A DNA stretch of 64,000 bases from Cupriavidus sp. D39 (GTDB lineage: Bacteria > Pseudomonadota > Gammaproteobacteria > Burkholderiales > Burkholderiaceae), in the NCBI RefSeq assembly GCF_026627925.1, contig NZ_JAPNLE010000007.1, positions 682,001 through 746,000 of the forward strand. The letters are read 5' to 3'. The number at the start of each line of letters is the position of its first letter. The first letter of the stretch is position 1. Shown in pieces: positions 57,460 through 64,000 of the stretch. Below the pieces are notes generated by a model, which was given only the letters and a program-made list of their open reading frames with translations, made no database searches and was not told the origin of the DNA. The position numbers and the translations under genes are program-made.

Positions 57460-58613
57460 TGTAGTGTTCTGTTCTTGGTGGAACTTATATGAGACTATTG
57501 CTCTACAGCGACAAAGCGTGGAGAGAGCGAGTGCGAGTTGCCCCCGAGATCCTGTTGACCGACGAGGAGCAAACCAGGTTGACGCGGCTGGTTCAGTCGA
57601 AGCTCACGAGCGTGAGGCTGGCGCAGCGCGCGCGCATCGTGCTGCTGGCCGCCAACGGCATGCAGAACAAGGACATCGCCGAGCAGTTGGGAATCGGACG
57701 CGTGCAGGTTTCGCGTTGGCGCGAGCGGTATGCGCAATCGGGGCTGGCCGGTATTGAACGTGACTTGCCACGCGGTGCGCCGCCATTGAAGGTGGACACG
57801 GCGCGGCTGGTGGAGCTGACCACTCAAGCCAAGCCCGTGGCGGCCACGCACTGGAGCACGCGCAAGATGGCCGCCGAGTTGGGCGTGAGCGCCAGCACCG
57901 TCATGCGGCATTGGCACGCCCACGGGTTGAAGCCGCACATAGTGCGGGGCTTCAAGGTGTCGCGCGATCCGAAGTTCGTCGAGAAGCTTGAAGATATCGT
58001 TGGCCTGTACATGTCGCCACCCGAGCACGCGCTGGTGCTGTGCTGCGATGAGAAGAGCCAGGTGCAGGCGCTGGATCGCACACAGCCCGGGCTGCCGCTG
58101 AAGAAGGGGCGCGCGGCCACCATGACGCACGATTACAAGCGCAACGGCACGACCACGCTGTTTGCCGCGCTCAACGTGCTCGATGGCCAGGTCATCGCCC
58201 AGTGCCAGCAGCGCCACCGTCATAGCGAGTGGTTGAAATTCCTGCGCAAGATCGACCGCGAGACGCCCAAGGACAAAACGCTGCATCTGATCGCCGACAA
58301 CTACGCCACGCACAAGCATCCTGCGGTACAGGACTGGCTGGCCAAGCATCCGCGATTCAACATGCACTTCACGCCCACCTCGGCATCATGGCTGAACATG
58401 GTCGAGCGGTTCTTTCGCGACATCACAACCGAGCGACTTCGCCGGGGCGTATTCACCAGCGTGCCGGAACTGGTCGACGCCATAAATGAGTACATCGCTC
58501 ACCACAACACCAACCCCAAGCCGTTCATCTGGACCAAGAGCGCTCGCGATATCCTGCAGAAGGTCATTCGCGCTAACCGCCGCTTAAGTTCCAAACAGAA
58601 TGGAACACTGCAC
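57460..58613 (+). mobile_element. IS630-family insertion sequence
   Basis: 1154 bp with inverted ends GTGTAGTGTTCTGTTCTTGG and, reverse strand, GTGCAGTGTTCCATTCTGTT, flanked by TA (57458-57459 and 58614-58615). Complete, with one intact transposase. Different subgroup from the nested element at 33088-38185. Confidence 0.93.
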
Positions 58614-58616
58614 TAG
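57489..58616 (+). CDS. IS630-family transposase
   Basis: 375 residues. Helix-turn-helix at about 45-80 (NKDIAEQLGIGRVQVSRWRE). DDE acids are in LCCDEKSQVQALDRTQPG, LHLIADNYATHKHPAVQDW and SASWLNMVERFFRDITTERL. Frame unbroken; the stop uses the flanking TA. Confidence 0.95.
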   Translation: MRLLLYSDKAWRERVRVAPEILLTDEEQTRLTRLVQSKLTSVRLAQRARIVLLAANGMQNKDIAEQLGIGRVQVSRWRERYAQSGLAGIERDLPRGAPPLKVDTARLVELTTQAKPVAATHWSTRKMAAELGVSASTVMRHWHAHGLKPHIVRGFKVSRDPKFVEKLEDIVGLYMSPPEHALVLCCDEKSQVQALDRTQPGLPLKKGRAATMTHDYKRNGTTTLFAALNVLDGQVIAQCQQRHRHSEWLKFLRKIDRETPKDKTLHLIADNYATHKHPAVQDWLAKHPRFNMHFTPTSASWLNMVERFFRDITTERLRRGVFTSVPELVDAINEYIAHHNTNPKPFIWTKSARDILQKVIRANRRLSSKQNGTLH

Positions 58617-58684
58617 TTGAACGGCGCAAGGAATTGCGCGGTTTGCAGCCGGCGCTGTTTGCCGCATACATGAGCACCCGATAG
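58616..58684 (+). pseudogene. Hypothetical gene split by IS630, 3' part
   Basis: Continuation of 56655-57459: VERRKELRGLQPALFAAYMS TR then TAG. Joining CACGAGC-TA to GTTGAACGGCGC gives one frame. Confidence 0.75.
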
Positions 58685-58907
58685 GGTTGTGTCGCAGAAA
58701 GGGCCAGCTGCCGAAGTTGGCAATGGCCGTATTGGTTACGCTGCCGGACAGGACGACGTTCGCCACGCGAGATGGCGCTGGTTTCGCCGCCGCTTGCGCC
58801 GGAACCCGCAGCACCGATTGCACCGCGCCGGCGCGCCAGCAGATGGGATGGGCGTCCCGTGCAGGCGGAAGGCCTTAACGGCCCGCGCTTCACTTCTCCA
58901 CGTCGCG

Positions 58908-58988
58908 CCCCTGGCAGGTGGCCCGGGTTGCCAAACCCGGTTTGAGTTGAGGCAAGAATTCTGGCGATTAATTGCATTTTGATAGTCA
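58908..58988. repeat. Repeat R2, copy 2
   Basis: Matches 32617-32700 (shared CTGGCGATTAATTGCATTTT core and flanks). It ends 28 bases before the tniABQ transposon left end. Confidence 0.6.
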
Positions 58989-59027
58989 GTGAAAGGCACC
59001 TAAACGTGATGCGGTTGTTGCAGATCG

Positions 59028-59603
59028 CTAATTCTGCGAATGGTGCGCACTAATACTGCGAACGTGGCGTGCCAACGAGGCTTCGGAACGACTCGCGATC
59101 CCCCGCGCGTACTGTTTCCCTACCCAACGGATCACTGCATTGAGATTTTTGAGCTGGTGTAACCTGAACGATGAGATGGCCTGGAGGCGGTGATCGTGAA
59201 TTTCACAGACAGTTGCCGCCGGATTCAGCCACTCACGTTTCCAGCGAGGCGAAAAGACATCGAGGGGATTCAGAGCGAGGCACTCGAAGCAGAATGAAAG
59301 GCCGCGTCGGTCGGACACCCACGCTGCTGGTGTTTGGATCGCCACTAGTCTGTCGATGTTAACGTGAGTCAGAGCTGCGAGACGGGCAAGCACCAGCTCA
59401 TCAACCGGCGGAAACAGCAGCCATCCACAGCGGGGCAAGTAGGGGAATGCCCCAAGCTGCCCACTTGCCCATAACTGGTGGACGCTGATTCGATACGTGG
59501 CTGCCAAGCGCCCCAGCCAGCCGCCAAAGGCCTCGTCGTCAAACGGACGTGGCGCCACCGGCCAAGGTCTCACACGCTCAGCACAGGAGACCTCGCGCTG
59601 CAT
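59028..59603 (-). CDS. tniQ: TniQ-family target-selection protein
   Basis: About 191 residues. PRPFDDEAFGGWLGRLAATY RISVHQLW is the TniQ N-terminus, and FCFECLALNPLDVFSPRWKR EWLNPAATVCEIHDHRL supplies a CxxC...CxxH zinc site. The last 25 residues (GIASRSEASLARHVRSISAH) are translated from the transposon end itself. The start overlaps the tniB stop. TniQ/TnsD proteins link the ATPase to a chosen target DNA. It is short compared with TnsD, as in Tn402-type elements. Confidence 0.82.
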   Translation of the reverse strand: MQREVSCAERVRPWPVAPRPFDDEAFGGWLGRLAATYRISVHQLWASGQLGAFPYLPRCGWLLFPPVDELVLARLAALTHVNIDRLVAIQTPAAWVSDRRGLSFCFECLALNPLDVFSPRWKREWLNPAATVCEIHDHRLQAISSFRLHQLKNLNAVIRWVGKQYARGIASRSEASLARHVRSISAHHSQN

Positions 59604-60447
59604 TCTCGATGTGGCCAAGTTCGATCACCTCTCTGCCGTCGCGAATGGCGAGTTCAGTCGCGACATTGAGTACCCGCGATACCTCCCCGGTTAGTCCGCC
59701 GCTCGCCGCCAGAATCGCCTGAACCATCTCTTGCCGCGCCAGGTTCGACGGCCGTCGAAGGGGCAGAATTCGTTCAAAGGCAGCAAGGAGGCATCGGAAG
59801 GCCTCTGATTCGTTCCACCTGGGAATTTCGAAGCGTGTGAACCGGCTCACCATCTGCGGATCCGTTTGCAACGCAATCACGGCGTCTTGGGTGCCAACGA
59901 GGACGATGGAGATTCTCAAATCATTCGCCAGAAACTTCAGCAGATTCAAGGATGCCCGCTGTTCCCGGTAGCTTCCTGCCAGCAAGTGATGGACCTCATC
60001 AACAATCAGCATCCGCGGCGCCACCTTCCGAAGAAGCTCTCGGGTCAGCTTCTCGAGCGCGGAAAGCCGGGCTGTAGCATTGAAAGGCGCCCCCAGCTCG
60101 AAAAGCAGTGACGCATAGAATCGCTGCTGATCAGGTGTCGGCGGCATCTGCATGGCGACAATCTTGCACATCTCAACGCCCTTTTCCTCGTCATACTCGG
60201 GCGGATGATGACGCCGAAACTTGGAGATGATCTGCGTCTTTCCGATATTGGAGTCTCCGTGCAGTAACAGGCATGGCATACGCTCGCGCTCAGGTGTCTG
60301 GATGAGTCGTTCAAGAATCTCCAGCGCCTGCGTGGCACGCGGGTAATCGATCCATCGGTTACGGGCCAGCCCTCGAATCCGGACATTGTCATCGCACTGA
60401 GCCAATGGTCTTGCAGCAGGCAGAAGATGTGTGAGTAGCGCGCCCAT
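59578..60447 (-). CDS. tniB: TniB-family AAA+ ATPase
   Basis: 289 residues. Walker A is GDSNIGKT (64-71), Walker B LIVDE (147-151) with the following HHLL, and the sensor region is FLANDLRISIVLVGTQDAVI. The C-terminal RRPSNLARQEMVQAILAASG GLTGEVSRVLNVA lid is typical of TnsC/TniB target regulators. It polymerises on DNA with ATP and recruits transposase. It starts a few bases after the tniA stop and overlaps tniQ. Intact. Confidence 0.92.
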   Translation of the reverse strand: MGALLTHLLPAARPLAQCDDNVRIRGLARNRWIDYPRATQALEILERLIQTPERERMPCLLLHGDSNIGKTQIISKFRRHHPPEYDEEKGVEMCKIVAMQMPPTPDQQRFYASLLFELGAPFNATARLSALEKLTRELLRKVAPRMLIVDEVHHLLAGSYREQRASLNLLKFLANDLRISIVLVGTQDAVIALQTDPQMVSRFTRFEIPRWNESEAFRCLLAAFERILPLRRPSNLARQEMVQAILAASGGLTGEVSRVLNVATELAIRDGREVIELGHIENAARGLLC

Positions 60448-60453
60448 TACGGA

Positions 60454-62084
60454 TCACCATTGCTCGATATCGTACGCTATGGCTGGCTTGCTGTAGTCGA
60501 CGGACGCCTCAGTAGGTTTCACCGATGCGCTTTCGCTTTGCCGAACTTGAGAACTCTCTTGCCGAGCGTTCCTTGGCACCGGATCCTTCAAGACAGTGCC
60601 TCGACGGCTTGCGCCCAATGATTGCGTTCTTGCGCGCGCAACGATCCGTCGCTGTTCATCGATGGCCTCAAACAGCATCGCCTCGCTGACGTATTTCTGT
60701 CCCTGGGCGCGCAGATGCCGTAATGCGCTGCGCTGCTCCCATAACGAAACGCGCTCACGGTGCAAGTCGGCAAAGGTCGCCCCGAGGTACCGTTTGCCAT
60801 CAACGCTGACAAAAATTTTGGAGAGATCTTCCGGGTGAAACCGTGTAATGACCTTCTGCTTGGTTGCCCGCCACGCAGTAAAGATTGGGTGCCAGTATCG
60901 AATGTAGAATAGCGTGAGACCATCCGCCTGGACCGTTCGATAGGTCATCGGCAGGAACTGGATCAGGAAGCGCAAAGCCTCGGACGCCGTATCGGGAAGC
61001 AACTTCGGTGGCGTCACGCCGCCAAGAGTGGCCCACATGGAGTAGGGAGTGGCTCCGCGCAACCCCGGTGCGCATTATGGTGATAGCGCTGCGCAATCTC
61101 CAGGACCAGCCACCGCTCGAACTCTCGGATAGTCAGGGATGCCTCTCGATCAGGCGCCCTAGCCTTGCGGCCCTTTGGAGAGGATCCAGTCGACCCCGGC
61201 AAGCTGTGGACGCGCTCCATGAGGGTCCGGTTCAATCGCTCGATATGTCCGCCAAAGTATGGGCGTCCGGCGGGACGATACATCAACTCCACCCCGTACT
61301 GGCTACACCCGGAACGCAGCGCCCTGCTCTTGAACTCGGCCGCATTGTCGAGGTGAAGAACCTTCGGGATGCCGTGCATCGGCCATTCGGCACTGACCTC
61401 GAGGCTGGCGAGCCAACTCACCTTGGCGAGCACGACGCGCGTCAACAGGAGAGCGACTGTGGCCGCACTCGGGCGGTCCATCCCCACATACACTCCCACG
61501 ACACATCGTGTGGCAACGTCAACAGCGAGGCTAAGCCATGGCCTACCTATGGGACGCCGATATAACTCATCCACCAAGATCACATCGGCCAGAGTGTGAT
61601 CGACCTGAACGATGTCCATCGGGTAACGCGCCACGAGACTGCCAGGCGGAATTGTTGCCGCCGGTAACGCCGCCTGCAGAAGCGCCTCTTCCTTCCGATG
61701 AGCGGCCCAGCGCCGTGAAATGGTTGACCTGGCTGGTGCGGTGATGCCGGCATCTGCACAACGTTTGCGGATTTCGATGGTCAGCTCAAACAGCGGATGC
61801 GCCAGATAACGCTGCTGCGGCAGCCATGTGGTTAGTACATCGTTCACGATGTTCTCGACTTGCGCCGGCAGTCGCCCCTTTCCGGATCTCGGACCGCGGT
61901 CATACGGGCTCAGCGCGCTCGCGACTGGATCAGCAAGAAACCGTTGCCGAAGACGATAGACCGTGGACCGATGCATTCCGAGCAATTTGCCAGCGTACTC
62001 TGCTTGCTTGCGCGAGAGCGGTCCCCTTCCAAGAGGACGCAGGACTCGCGCAATGGCAAGTTCACGCTCCGTAGGCTCAGTCAT
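60454..62084 (-). pseudogene. tniA: TniA-type DDE transposase, one-base frameshift
   Basis: ATG 62084 begins MTEPTERELAIARVLRPLGR, followed by a helix-turn-helix (GKLLGMHRSTVYRLRQRFLA). The DDE core has Asp in DIVQVDHTLADVILV, Asp in VLHLDNAAEFKSRAL and Glu in GGHIERLNRTLMERVHSLPG. After YHHNAHRG a run of four G near 61065 needs a fifth to continue RGATPYSMWATLGGVTPPKL, then the Mu-type C-terminal barrel (VITRFHPEDLSKIFVSVDGK). Length is one base short of a multiple of three. If the base is really present the transposon is probably competent. Confidence 0.9.
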
Positions 62085-62305
62085 GGAGGTACGCAGAACA
62101 CTAACCTTCAACCCACAGTAGTCGAATTACCGGTCCGCAGAGTCACAGTCGCGGAATTTGTGGTCCTGCGCCGGAAGGTCGTTGCCTCTGCGCAACGGCA
62201 CCAATCGCCTTCCACCGACAGTTTTTCATTCAGAATCAATGCGTTAAGCCAGTGTGATTGCTCGCAGATATGTGGGCGCCGCTCGCGGAATTAACGATCT
62301 GCAAC

Positions 62306-62386
62306 ACCTACCTCCACACCGAAGACGATGCGCGGCATGAGGCCACGCAGGAGCGCCACCGGATCGGCTGGACGCGCGAAGGGTGA
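62306..62386 (+). pseudogene. Tyrosine recombinase C-terminal fragment
   Basis: TYLHTEDDARHEATQERHRI GWTREG then stop is the end of large phage-type integrases (after the catalytic Tyr region). It is interrupted exactly at the transposon right end. The Tyr lies in the lost part or in TY itself. See the N-terminal fragment at 53546. Confidence 0.7.
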
Positions 62387-62512
62387 TGGGCGCCCACCCG
62401 GGCCAGGATGTCTGGTATGTGGTTTTGCCAATGTCACGCCGCAAGTAAGCGCCAAAGCGAATTGCGACGGATTGCTCTAGAATTTTGTATGATTTTTTTA
62501 TGGCTGGGCACG

Positions 62513-62821
62513 ATGGGCTTCGAACAACTGGCGGCATTGAAGGAACAACTGGCAAAGCAAGCCAAGGCCGCGCCACCGGACAAGACGCGTCGCGCATCCC
62601 CGAAGGCTTCGGCCCGCCCAGCGAAACCCGTTAAGCCCGTCGATCCGGTGCTGCAAGCTATCGTGAAGTTGCAGAAACGGTTCCCACAAACCTTTCCGAA
62701 GAATCCTGCGCCCAAGGTACCGCTCAAGATCGGCACCTTTGAGGATCTCGTCCCGCACGCGCAGGAACTTGGCCTGACGGAGCCGGCATTGCGCGACGCG
62801 ATCCGGACCTGGTGCCGCGGC
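62513..62821 (+). pseudogene. ProQ/FinO-domain RNA-binding protein, 3' truncated
   Basis: MGFEQLAALKEQLAKQAKAA, a basic Pro/Ala linker, then the ProQ domain VLQAIVKLQKRFPQTFPKNP, KVPLKIGTFEDLVPHAQELG and LRDAIRTWCRG. The 480-bp repeat begins at 62822 in the middle of the domain, so the last 30-40 residues of the fold are replaced by element-encoded sequence to 62893. ProQ proteins are RNA chaperones. It is probably inactive. Confidence 0.85.
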
Positions 62822-63302
62822 TGTTGCAGATCGCTATTTCGGCTAATGGCGACCTCTAATTATGCAAATGTGGGTGCCAGCCAGGATAGATGAAGGAAAA
62901 ACGCTCTTCTCCTGCCGATGCTCGCGAGCGCTTTCAATGGAGATCTCCCTGACGCGCAGGTCGTGGCGTGAATGCGGATCGCAAGAATTCCCCTATTTTT
63001 CCCATCTTTCGCGAGGTCATGCGCATGGCTCTACCGAACTATCACCCTCTCCGTCCGCCCTGCCCGGCCAGCAATAGAATTTCGCCGACACCGGCTCGGC
63101 GTAGCCCGCGCTAGCCGAATTAATGATCCGCCGCGCCGCATTAGCGGAATCGTTGGACATGGACGGAAAAAGGCGTTGCTCTTGCACAACGGCCAAAAAG
63201 CGCCACTGAACGGCTGTTTCTCTATATAGATCAATGGTTTACATCCATGTGATCGCTAGCGGATATAGCGGTCACCGCTAGCGGAATTAACGATCCTCAA
63301 CA
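62822..63302. mobile_element. 480-bp non-autonomous element, copy 3
   Basis: Begins TGTTGCAGATCGCTATTTCG and ends AATTAACGATCCTCAACA, 481 bp, about 90 percent or more like copy 1 by eye. The left flank is GCGGC (inside the ProQ gene) and the right flank CCAGG, so no duplication. The rest of the ProQ gene is not found to the right. Confidence 0.85.
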
Positions 63303-63430
63303 CCAGGTCCGGGTCGCGGTTTTGAACGGGAATTCTCGCCCCGCCGCATCTCGGCGCTCGAGATCGCCGCGTCACGTCATAGCGAATGCATCGGACCTCA
63401 TCGCCAAACCGGCACCGTCACCACAGCGTG

Positions 63431-64000
63431 GTAAGTAGACCCGGGGAACCGCCCCCGAGCCTCTCGCGGAACCGTACGTGACACTCTCGCGTCATGCGGC
63501 TCCCGTTATCCAGCCTGCGGCGCGACCACACGCCAGTGAGCAAACAGCATCTGGTTGGTACGGCGCATCCTGTCCAGCCATTCGGCACTTCGTGGCCTGC
63601 GCCGGTGCAGGCCCTTATACTTCCGTCGGGCCCAACGCTCCAGAGCACAGTCGATGTGCCGGAAGATGCGAAGCATCGCAATCTTGTTGAACTCGCCATA
63701 GTAATTCCACCACCCCTGTATCACCGGGTTGTACAGTCTCAGCCACGTCGGCAAGCGTTACATGGGTCTGGCGGGTAAGGCGCCACCCCGCACTGCCTGC
63801 CGCATCCGCTTCAAGGCACTCTCGCTGGCTCCCGGCAGGAAGTTGGTAAACGGCCCCCCTTTGCGGGCTGCGCGCCTTCCTCGGCCTGAACGTAAAACCG
63901 AGAAACGTAAAGCTCGCATGCGGATGGCGTTCGCTGCGGTTGCTGTCTCTGCAGAACACGATCTTCGATTTCTCCGGATGCATCGTCAGCCCACAAGCTG
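63431..64000 (-). mobile_element. Group II intron, 3' part (runs off right edge)
   Basis: On the minus strand, GAGCCGCATGACGCGAGAGT, GTCACGTACGGTTC, then the GAGGCTCGGGGGCGGTTCC hairpin and CTACTTAC (ending at 63431) match group II domains IV-VI with a terminal AC. The exon follows as CACGCTGTGG. The intron ORF lies upstream. It is a different lineage from the intron at 35174. Confidence 0.75.
63506..64000 (-). pseudogene. Group II intron reverse transcriptase, 3' part, frameshifted
   Basis: Entering from the right edge: LHPEKSKIVFCRDSNRSERH PHASFTFLGFTFRPRKA (RT domain 7), then in other frames FTNFLPGASESALKRMR and, to the end, RLYNPVIQGWWNYYGEF with MLRIFRHIDCALERWARRKY KGL (maturase X). 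Two frameshifts near 63870 and 63740 break it. The catalytic YADD region lies outside the window. Confidence 0.85.

Larger units (their letters stand above)
59016..62306 (-). mobile_element. TniA-TniB-TniQ transposon (Tn402/Tn7-like), 3.3 kb
   Basis: The left end TGTTGCAGATCGCTAATTCT and, reverse strand, the right end TGTTGCAGATCGTTAATTCC form terminal repeats. Each is followed by a second copy of a TAAT/ATAT-C-TGCGA motif about 23 bases in, like transposase-binding repeats of this superfamily. Genes run tniA, tniB, tniQ on the minus strand. There is no resolvase, cargo, or cas gene. Flanks GCGGT and CCTAC are not a duplication. The right end interrupts a tyrosine recombinase gene. Confidence 0.88.

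Noticed and set aside
59016..62306. A CRISPR-associated transposon (TniQ with TnsB/TnsC-like proteins)
   Set aside because: No Cas12k, Cascade gene or CRISPR repeat array lies within or near the ends, and TniQ is the short Tn402 type.

Overview
The window looks like accessory DNA (plasmid, secondary replicon or genomic island) of a high-GC betaproteobacterium of the Burkholderiaceae, most like Cupriavidus or Ralstonia. This rests on protein content: two tripartite-tricarboxylate receptors (Bug family), a PhaB-type acetoacetyl-CoA reductase beside a phasin, a short H-NS-like protein and many beta-proteobacterial insertion sequences. No rRNA, tRNA, CRISPR array or replication origin was recognised. 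I read it by eye, so family names are recognition calls, not search results.

Layout. 0-8.4 kb is a graveyard of catabolic genes: an IS110 remnant, a CoA-transferase with a frameshifted Bug receptor, a DUF302 pseudogene, a 5'-truncated dehydrogenase joined to a 5'-truncated MFS transporter, an intact tautomerase, and broken fumarylacetoacetase and etfB. 8.6-10.5 kb has a 480-bp mobile repeat, a small protein and a TnpB stump. 11.2-15.6 kb is a signalling block: an H-NOX gas sensor, a GAF-GGDEF-EAL enzyme and a Cache-HAMP-PAS protein. 15.7-17.2 kb is a complete IS4-family element with a 9-bp target duplication. 17.6-20.3 kb holds PHA genes (phaB, phasin) and a cold-shock protein. 20.5-22.1 kb is a second 480-bp repeat split by an IS30 element. 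22.1-25.1 kb is a rearranged flavin monooxygenase and an IS110 element.

25.4-32.2 kb is the best-preserved metabolic block: a desaturase with a PhnD-like binding protein and, beyond a LysR regulator, an operon of a ferritin-like diiron oxygenase, a Bug receptor and a gamma-glutamyltransferase homologue. 32.6-38.3 kb is a nested insertion in which an IS630-like element carrying a passenger gene, itself holding an IS3-type element and a group II intron, splits a BON-domain gene. 39-46.2 kb has a secreted NTF2-like protein, a frameshifted acyltransferase, a decayed IS66, small proteins, a secreted repeat protein and gene fragments. 46.3-52.9 kb is a citrate theme: NAD-dependent isocitrate/isopropylmalate-type dehydrogenase, 2-hydroxycarboxylate transporter, transposase debris and a TctDE-like two-component system. 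53-64 kb has transposase and recombinase debris, an acetyltransferase remnant, H-NS, a hypothetical gene split by an IS630 element, a TniA-TniB-TniQ transposon, a ProQ-domain gene cut by the third 480-bp repeat, and the 3' part of another group II intron.

Two themes stand out. First, the 3.3-kb tniABQ element (59016-62306) and the three 480-bp repeats share terminal and subterminal sequence, so the repeats look like non-autonomous relatives of this kind of transposon. Second, nine otherwise well-preserved coding regions are each exactly one base short of an open frame. That uniform pattern suggests consensus errors in homopolymers at least as strongly as real pseudogenes, so 'frameshifted' calls should be read with that in mind.
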